A stretch of 64,000 bases of DNA from Albimonas marina. GTDB taxonomy: Bacteria > Pseudomonadota > Alphaproteobacteria > Rhodobacterales > Rhodobacteraceae. The stretch is from assembly GCF_029223255.1 (NCBI RefSeq), contig NZ_JARHUC010000007.1, positions 186,001 through 250,000 on the forward strand, written 5' to 3'. The position numbers were made by a program, and so were the translations under genes. Positions 60,521 to 64,000 of the stretch are shown here, piece by piece; positions within the stretch are counted from its first letter, which is position 1, and each line of letters starts with the position of its first letter. The notes under the pieces were generated by a model, which searched no databases, was not told the origin of the DNA, and worked only from the letters and a program-made list of their open reading frames with translations.

Positions 60521-63500
60521 GGCCTCCACCACGTCGATGAAGATGTTGTCGCCGGTGTCGCCGGTGGTGTTGTCCGCGAAGCTCGTCTCGTCCTGGTCGC
60601 CGTCGAAGTTGACGATGGCGCCCAGATGCAGGGACCCGGCGTCGAGCGACGCCGGCAGCGTCACGGCGGCCAGGATCTCGACGCTCGCGCCCGCGGCCAG
60701 CGGACCGAACCCGAGCAGCCCCAGCCCTTCGTCGGTGGGCGAGACGTCCGCGTCGGGCGACAGCACGATCGCCACGTCGTCGGCGGCCGCGGCGGAGGGG
60801 CCGGTGTTGGTCACCACCACCCGGACCGTGATGGTCTCGCCGGGCCGCAGATGCGCGGCCGAGGTCTCGAAGGCCTCGATGGTCAGGTTGGGCAGGCCGG
60901 GCAGGACGATCTGGGTCGAGGCGACGTTGTCGTCCTCGTCCGTCTCCGTCGCGACGTCGAGGTCGTCGGCGACGGCGAAGATCCAGAACGGGGTCTCGGC
61001 CTCGAGCGAGGGCAGGCCCGAGCCCAGCGGCCCGCCGAGGGCGATGGTCCGCGACCCGAACCCCGCGATCGGCGCCTCCGAGCTCGAGCCCAGGCGGATG
61101 TCGCCGGCATCCAGCGCGTCGTCGAACGACAGGTAGTAGGCCAGCGTTGTGGCGGGCAGCTCGGTGGGGCCGGCGTTGACCAGCGTGATCGAGCCTTCGA
61201 ACAGGTTCTCGGGCGCGCCCTGGAAGACGCTGGCGGTCGGCTCCAGCGTGAAGGCCGTGATCTCGAGGTTCATGTCCGGCAGGATCGTCAGCGCGACCTC
61301 GTTCGTGGTGTTGTTGTGCTCGTTCTGCTCGATCACGTCGCCGCCGCCGTCGACGATGGCGCGCAGGAGGTAGCCGCCCGGCGCCAGGATGCCGGTGTTC
61401 AGCGAGGGCATGTCGTCGACGGTCGCGCCGACCCCCAGCGGGCCGAGGTCGAAGCGGCCGAGGAAAATCTCGGACGCCGCGGCGCCCGTCGTCGGCGTGG
61501 CGTAGTAGTCCACCGCGAAGCCGCCGCCCGTGGGCTGGACGCCGATGTTCTCGATGTCGATCTCGACCGTGACGTCGGTCCCCTCCAGCACGCTCGAGGG
61601 GCCGGTCAGAGCCAGGTTCACGGGGCGCAGGTCCGGCAGGTCGGGCACGACCTGCACGGTGTAGTCGCCCCTGTAGGCGTCGTTGAAGGCGGCCGCCTCG
61701 ATGAAGAACCAGCCGGCGTTGGCCGGGTTGAAGACGACCTCCGAATCCAGGCCGACGGCGTCGTCGTTGCCCGCCACCTGCACGCCCGAGGCGTTGTAGA
61801 CCCGCAGGAACGGGTCGAAGAGCCCGGTCTCCGTCCCGGTTCCCGCCAGGGAGATCGTGTGGTCCACGCCCGACAGCATCCAGATCCTGAACCAGTCGCG
61901 ATCGCCCGGCGCCTCCAGCGTGCCGGCGATCAGCCCGTCGTCGGGCATCTCGCCATGGTCGCCCAGGCTTTCGCCGAAGTCGTCCGCGTAGACGAACACC
62001 TCGATCGGCGGGAGGGTGTTGGAGGAGGAGTTGTCGGCCTCGTCCTGTTCGGTCACCGCGCCGAGCACGTCCGCCACCGCGCCGATGAACCAGGTCCCCT
62101 CGGCGAGGGAGACGGTGTAGGCGTTGGAGCGGGTCGAGGACGCGCCGGCCGCGATCCCGCTCGGGTCGTAGGCGCCCCCCAGCTGCAGGTCGCCCTGGTC
62201 GACCGTGGCGTCGGTCGAGGCGAACAGCCGCGTCAGCTGGGGCCCCGCGTCCAGCAGGCCGGTGTTCGACGTCGTGAAGTCGATCCCGACCTGCGTCCCG
62301 ATCTCCCAGTAGAGCGTGTCGACCGTGAGGTCGGAGATCACCAGGTTCGGCAGGTTCTTCTGGATCGTCAGCTCGTAGCCGCCCTCCTCGGTCGAGCCCA
62401 GCGGCCCGGCGTCGAGGTGGTAGGTGCCCGAGCCCGAGGCCGTGAAGACGAGGCGGGAATCGAGCCCCGCCCCGCCGTCGTCGTTGGCCATGAGCATGGC
62501 CCCGGAGGCGTCGCGCAGGATCAGGAACGGGTCGCTCAGCGGTTTGCCGCCGACGAGGTCCACCTGGTACTCGACCCCGTCCTCGAGCGTCACCGCGTAC
62601 CAGTCGCGGTCGCCGGCGTAGTCGATGCTCTCGGCCACCGTCTCGCCCATCGCGATGGCGCCGGCGGTGGCGACGGTGTCGCCCTGCGGGTCGTGGATGA
62701 CGGTGGTCGAGAAGGTGAAGGTGTTGTCGTCCTCGAGCTGCTCGGCCACGTCGCCGTCGGAGTCGACGGTGAAGGTGATGTCGTAGTCGCCGGGCGCGAG
62801 GTCGACGAAGTAGTTGGTCGACAGGCTGTTGCTCTGCCCCGCGTTCAGCGGCGCGTATCCGATCGCGGCCAGCTGCGTGACCGCGCCCGAGGCGTCGGTC
62901 GCGGTGATGTTGGACAGGAAGGCGCCGTCGCCGGTCGGCGCCAGGCCGTCGTTGGCGAAGGTGATGCGCATGAAATAGGTGCGGCCGCCGTAGAGGATCG
63001 CCTCGTCGCCCTCGACCGAGGTGATCGCGAGGTTCGGCAGGAACGCGGTCGAGGTCAGCCGGTAGCCGCCGACGTCGTCCTCGCCCGAGTCGCTGACGTC
63101 GAGGTAATACGTGCCGCCGACCGTGGGCGTGTAGGTGATGCGGGGCGCGTTCACGCCGGGCCCGCCGTTGTCGTTGGCGCTGATGTAGGCGCCCGTGCCG
63201 TCGCGCAGGGTCATGAACAGGTTCGGCTCGGGGCGCGAGCCGTTCACCGCCTCCCCCTCGACGTCGAAGCGATACTGCACGCCCGCCGTCAGCTGGACCG
63301 CGAAGAAGTCGTGGTCGCCGACGTACTCCAGCTCGCCCGTCACGTCGCCGTGCGGGGCCACGACGCCCGAGGTGGTGATGTCGTTGCGCTGGTCGTCGGG
63401 CAGGACGTTGACCTGGACGACCCGGTTCGACGGGGTGAAGTTGTTGAGTTCGTTGGCCTCTTCCACGTCGAGCCCGGCGTCCGCGCCCAGTCCGACGTAC

Positions 63501-64000
63501 CAGACCCCGACCGGCAGATCGACGATGTAGGAGGCGAGCGCCGAGCGAATCTCCCCCGGGGACATCGCGGCCGTGGCGATGGTCGCGATCAGCGTGTCGG
63601 ACGCCGAGAGGTCGGGGTCGGACGAGGCGTAGATGCCCAGCAGGCTCGGGCCCGCCGCGATGTTGCCGCCGTTGTAGAGTTCGTGGGCGATCTCGACCGC
63701 GGCGCCCTGGCGCCACGTGCCGCTCGTGAACACCGCGGTGGGGGCGAGGTCGGCCTTCGCCTCGATCACCTCCAGCTCCCAGGCGCCGGCGTTGGCGTCG
63801 TGGAGGTCCTCGACCTCGAAATAGTGGAGGCCGCCGCTGCTGGCGAAATAGGTGAAGGAGACAAGCCCGTCGGCGTTGCCGTCGGTCTGCGACGACCGCT
63901 GCCGGCCGGTCTCGTCGTAGATGTCCACGCGCGGGTTGATGCGCGCGCCGAGCGCGTCCTCGATCCCCGTCAGCTTGACCTCGTAGACCACCCCCTCGGT
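58031..64000 (-). CDS. Giant secreted repeat protein with PPC, CARDB and lectin-like modules, partial 5'
   Basis: The frame is open at 64000, so the N-terminus lies outside; 1,989 residues are seen. In order from the window edge: a partial PPC domain (63780-64000), then PPC domains near 63060-63390, 62350-62690 and 61640-61980 (each with the GDRDWYAV or GDHDFFAV core), alternating with CARDB domains. Two or three more CARDB domains follow to about 60540. From 60520 to 58040 lie nine lectin-like modules of about 90 residues in three A-B-C sets. The composition is acidic, cysteine-free in what was read, and typical of a surface or released adhesin or an exported protease appendage. The end (AVLTGTAWL) lacks a sorting tail. 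Confidence 0.85.
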   Translation of the reverse strand, partial: TEGVVYEVKLTGIEDALGARINPRVDIYDETGRQRSSQTDGNADGLVSFTYFASSGGLHYFEVEDLHDANAGAWELEVIEAKADLAPTAVFTSGTWRQGAAVEIAHELYNGGNIAAGPSLLGIYASSDPDLSASDTLIATIATAAMSPGEIRSALASYIVDLPVGVWYVGLGADAGLDVEEANELNNFTPSNRVVQVNVLPDDQRNDITTSGVVAPHGDVTGELEYVGDHDFFAVQLTAGVQYRFDVEGEAVNGSRPEPNLFMTLRDGTGAYISANDNGGPGVNAPRITYTPTVGGTYYLDVSDSGEDDVGGYRLTSTAFLPNLAITSVEGDEAILYGGRTYFMRITFANDGLAPTGDGAFLSNITATDASGAVTQLAAIGYAPLNAGQSNSLSTNYFVDLAPGDYDITFTVDSDGDVAEQLEDDNTFTFSTTVIHDPQGDTVATAGAIAMGETVAESIDYAGDRDWYAVTLEDGVEYQVDLVGGKPLSDPFLILRDASGAMLMANDDGGAGLDSRLVFTASGSGTYHLDAGPLGSTEEGGYELTIQKNLPNLVISDLTVDTLYWEIGTQVGIDFTTSNTGLLDAGPQLTRLFASTDATVDQGDLQLGGAYDPSGIAAGASSTRSNAYTVSLAEGTWFIGAVADVLGAVTEQDEADNSSSNTLPPIEVFVYADDFGESLGDHGEMPDDGLIAGTLEAPGDRDWFRIWMLSGVDHTISLAGTGTETGLFDPFLRVYNASGVQVAGNDDAVGLDSEVVFNPANAGWFFIEAAAFNDAYRGDYTVQVVPDLPDLRPVNLALTGPSSVLEGTDVTVEIDIENIGVQPTGGGFAVDYYATPTTGAAASEIFLGRFDLGPLGVGATVDDMPSLNTGILAPGGYLLRAIVDGGGDVIEQNEHNNTTNEVALTILPDMNLEITAFTLEPTASVFQGAPENLFEGSITLVNAGPTELPATTLAYYLSFDDALDAGDIRLGSSSEAPIAGFGSRTIALGGPLGSGLPSLEAETPFWIFAVADDLDVATETDEDDNVASTQIVLPGLPNLTIEAFETSAAHLRPGETITVRVVVTNTGPSAAAADDVAIVLSPDADVSPTDEGLGLLGFGPLAAGASVEILAAVTLPASLDAGSLHLGAIVNFDGDQDETSFADNTTGDTGDNIFIDVVEAPVATGGRTIAEVGHLLLNETPRTIVLDHSFENPVVIAKIASSNDPDVATVRLSDVSGDRFTLMLQEPNADDGVHGYEQVHYMVIEAGDWELADGTRLSAGTLQSGKLSPSGFEQVGFTAGQFGEAPAIQTQVQTFNGGDYVVARQRGADAAGFQVTMQEEELLNDSGHARETLGWFAIDPGAGRWDGLQFAAGSTADVVTHSPFGQIFPTGFGAAPEILTSIGSFDGADPATARVVELDGDGLVSRVQEDTTKDAETDHGTETIDWFAIGGSGTLTGDVPLPTVAEYGTTRVNANWVQVDFDAAFENAVVIATVNSRDGPAPVTVRIDEVGADGFRMKLQEPAGEDGAHGFETVSWIAVEEGAWRLADGTILEAGEISSAGLALGGPAQVDFSAPLFSQTPTILSHVQTNVDPDWATTRQQGADADGFQLMIQEDEINLGTPHGAETLGWLAFEFGPGAAGGDVFDAGRLSGVRETPAAGLFNTGFDDAPTLLADLSSYTGRDPAEARATAVDAFGFTVFAQEDVSKDAETARAPDTVDYLALEGDGRLGGAAAIPTIAQVGRASLNVNEQRIDFDQAFIDPVVFALAPTQNGPAPVVVRISDVDATGFTARLQEPSNEDGRHGFEQVGWMVIEAGAWRLSDGTRVQVGTYDSDVLSSAGTESVTFGKAFDDAPVVFSQVQTDADPAWVTTRQTRATSSGFEMNMQEEEATNGGTHGVETLGWMAFEEGAGDWDGFAFEATSLPDTLTHAFQTFAFASDFASAPVMLAALAGMDGIDPSSLRSRGLSAEGVDLRVMEETSADAETGHTTDPASLFAIADEAVLTGTAWL

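Noticed and set aside
58707-63716. Minus-strand frame of 1,669 codons overlapping the giant protein
   Set aside because: A second frame of the same DNA with Arg/Gly/Pro-rich noise, while the 58031-64000 frame has clear PPC, CARDB and lectin-like repeats.
1-64000. CRISPR array, tRNA, rRNA, insertion sequence or prophage
   Set aside because: No regular spacer-repeat array, no cloverleaf or rRNA core sequence, and no transposase or phage structural genes were seen on reading.

Overview
This is a 64 kb chromosomal window of very high GC content from an alphaproteobacterium. The order Rhodobacterales (roseobacter-like) fits best. The support is indirect: dense GC-biased coding, a protease with a VPLPA-type C-terminal sorting tail, an FNR-type box of the TTGAC-N4-GTCAA form, a PhaR-like CTGC-N3-GCAG box, phosphatidylcholine synthase, and several TRAP, ABC and molybdenum-hydroxylase loci. 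No rRNA, tRNA, CRISPR array, insertion sequence or prophage was seen.

Region 1 (1-16325) is built around a candidate N-heterocycle or carboxylate catabolic locus. On the minus strand lie a MarR regulator, nicotinate phosphoribosyltransferase and a small membrane protein cut by the window edge, with an FNR-type site in front of the last. Divergent from MarR is a plus-strand run: a FAD subunit and a fused [2Fe-2S]/molybdopterin subunit of a xanthine-dehydrogenase-family hydroxylase, a 6-hydroxynicotinate-reductase-like Fe-S protein, a UPF0280 protein, a DUF1185 protein, two tandem paralogous TRAP solute-binding proteins, the TRAP DctQ and DctM permeases, and a second stand-alone molybdenum hydroxylase large subunit. 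The order suggests import by TRAP, ring hydroxylation by the Mo enzymes and ring reduction by the Fe-S protein.

Region 2 (16326-32305) holds a cold-shock protein with a long leader and two terminators, a divergent cupin/TetR pair and an RTX-type secreted protein. It then has a CoA-ester block. Thiolase, SDR and thioesterase on the minus strand face a plus-strand operon of a bifunctional hydratase/3-hydroxyacyl-CoA dehydrogenase, an acyl-CoA ligase and two acyl-CoA dehydrogenases. A small membrane protein and an MprF-type lipid aminoacyltransferase/flippase follow.

Region 3 (32467-49619) is dominated by amide and ureide chemistry. A minus-strand set (PuuE-like polysaccharide-deacetylase-family hydrolase, metallo-beta-lactamase-fold hydrolase, SDR) diverges from a complete five-gene branched-chain-amino-acid-type ABC importer. 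Then come an AEC permease, a DksA-type zinc-finger protein, a BaiN-like flavoprotein, RlmJ and phosphatidylcholine synthase. A hydantoin operon closes the region: N-carbamoyl-D-amino-acid hydrolase, flavin reductase, DapA-family lyase, D-hydantoinase and hydantoin racemase. Together the importer and enzymes could take up and open cyclic ureides and yield amino acids.

Region 4 (49752-64000) contains an exported serine protease, thioredoxin 2 (TrxC), a YdhR-like protein, a cyclase-family metal hydrolase, a GMC oxidoreductase behind an 11-codon leader ORF, an amidase and a histidine-rich TPR protein. It ends with the 3' part of a giant secreted repeat protein (at least 1,989 residues here) with PPC and CARDB domains and a threefold repeated A-B-C array of lectin-like modules.

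Six copies of an 18-bp motif (GGGCYYGACCCGGGRCCT) sit only in gene gaps. Most long antisense open frames are GC-skew shadows and were left out.
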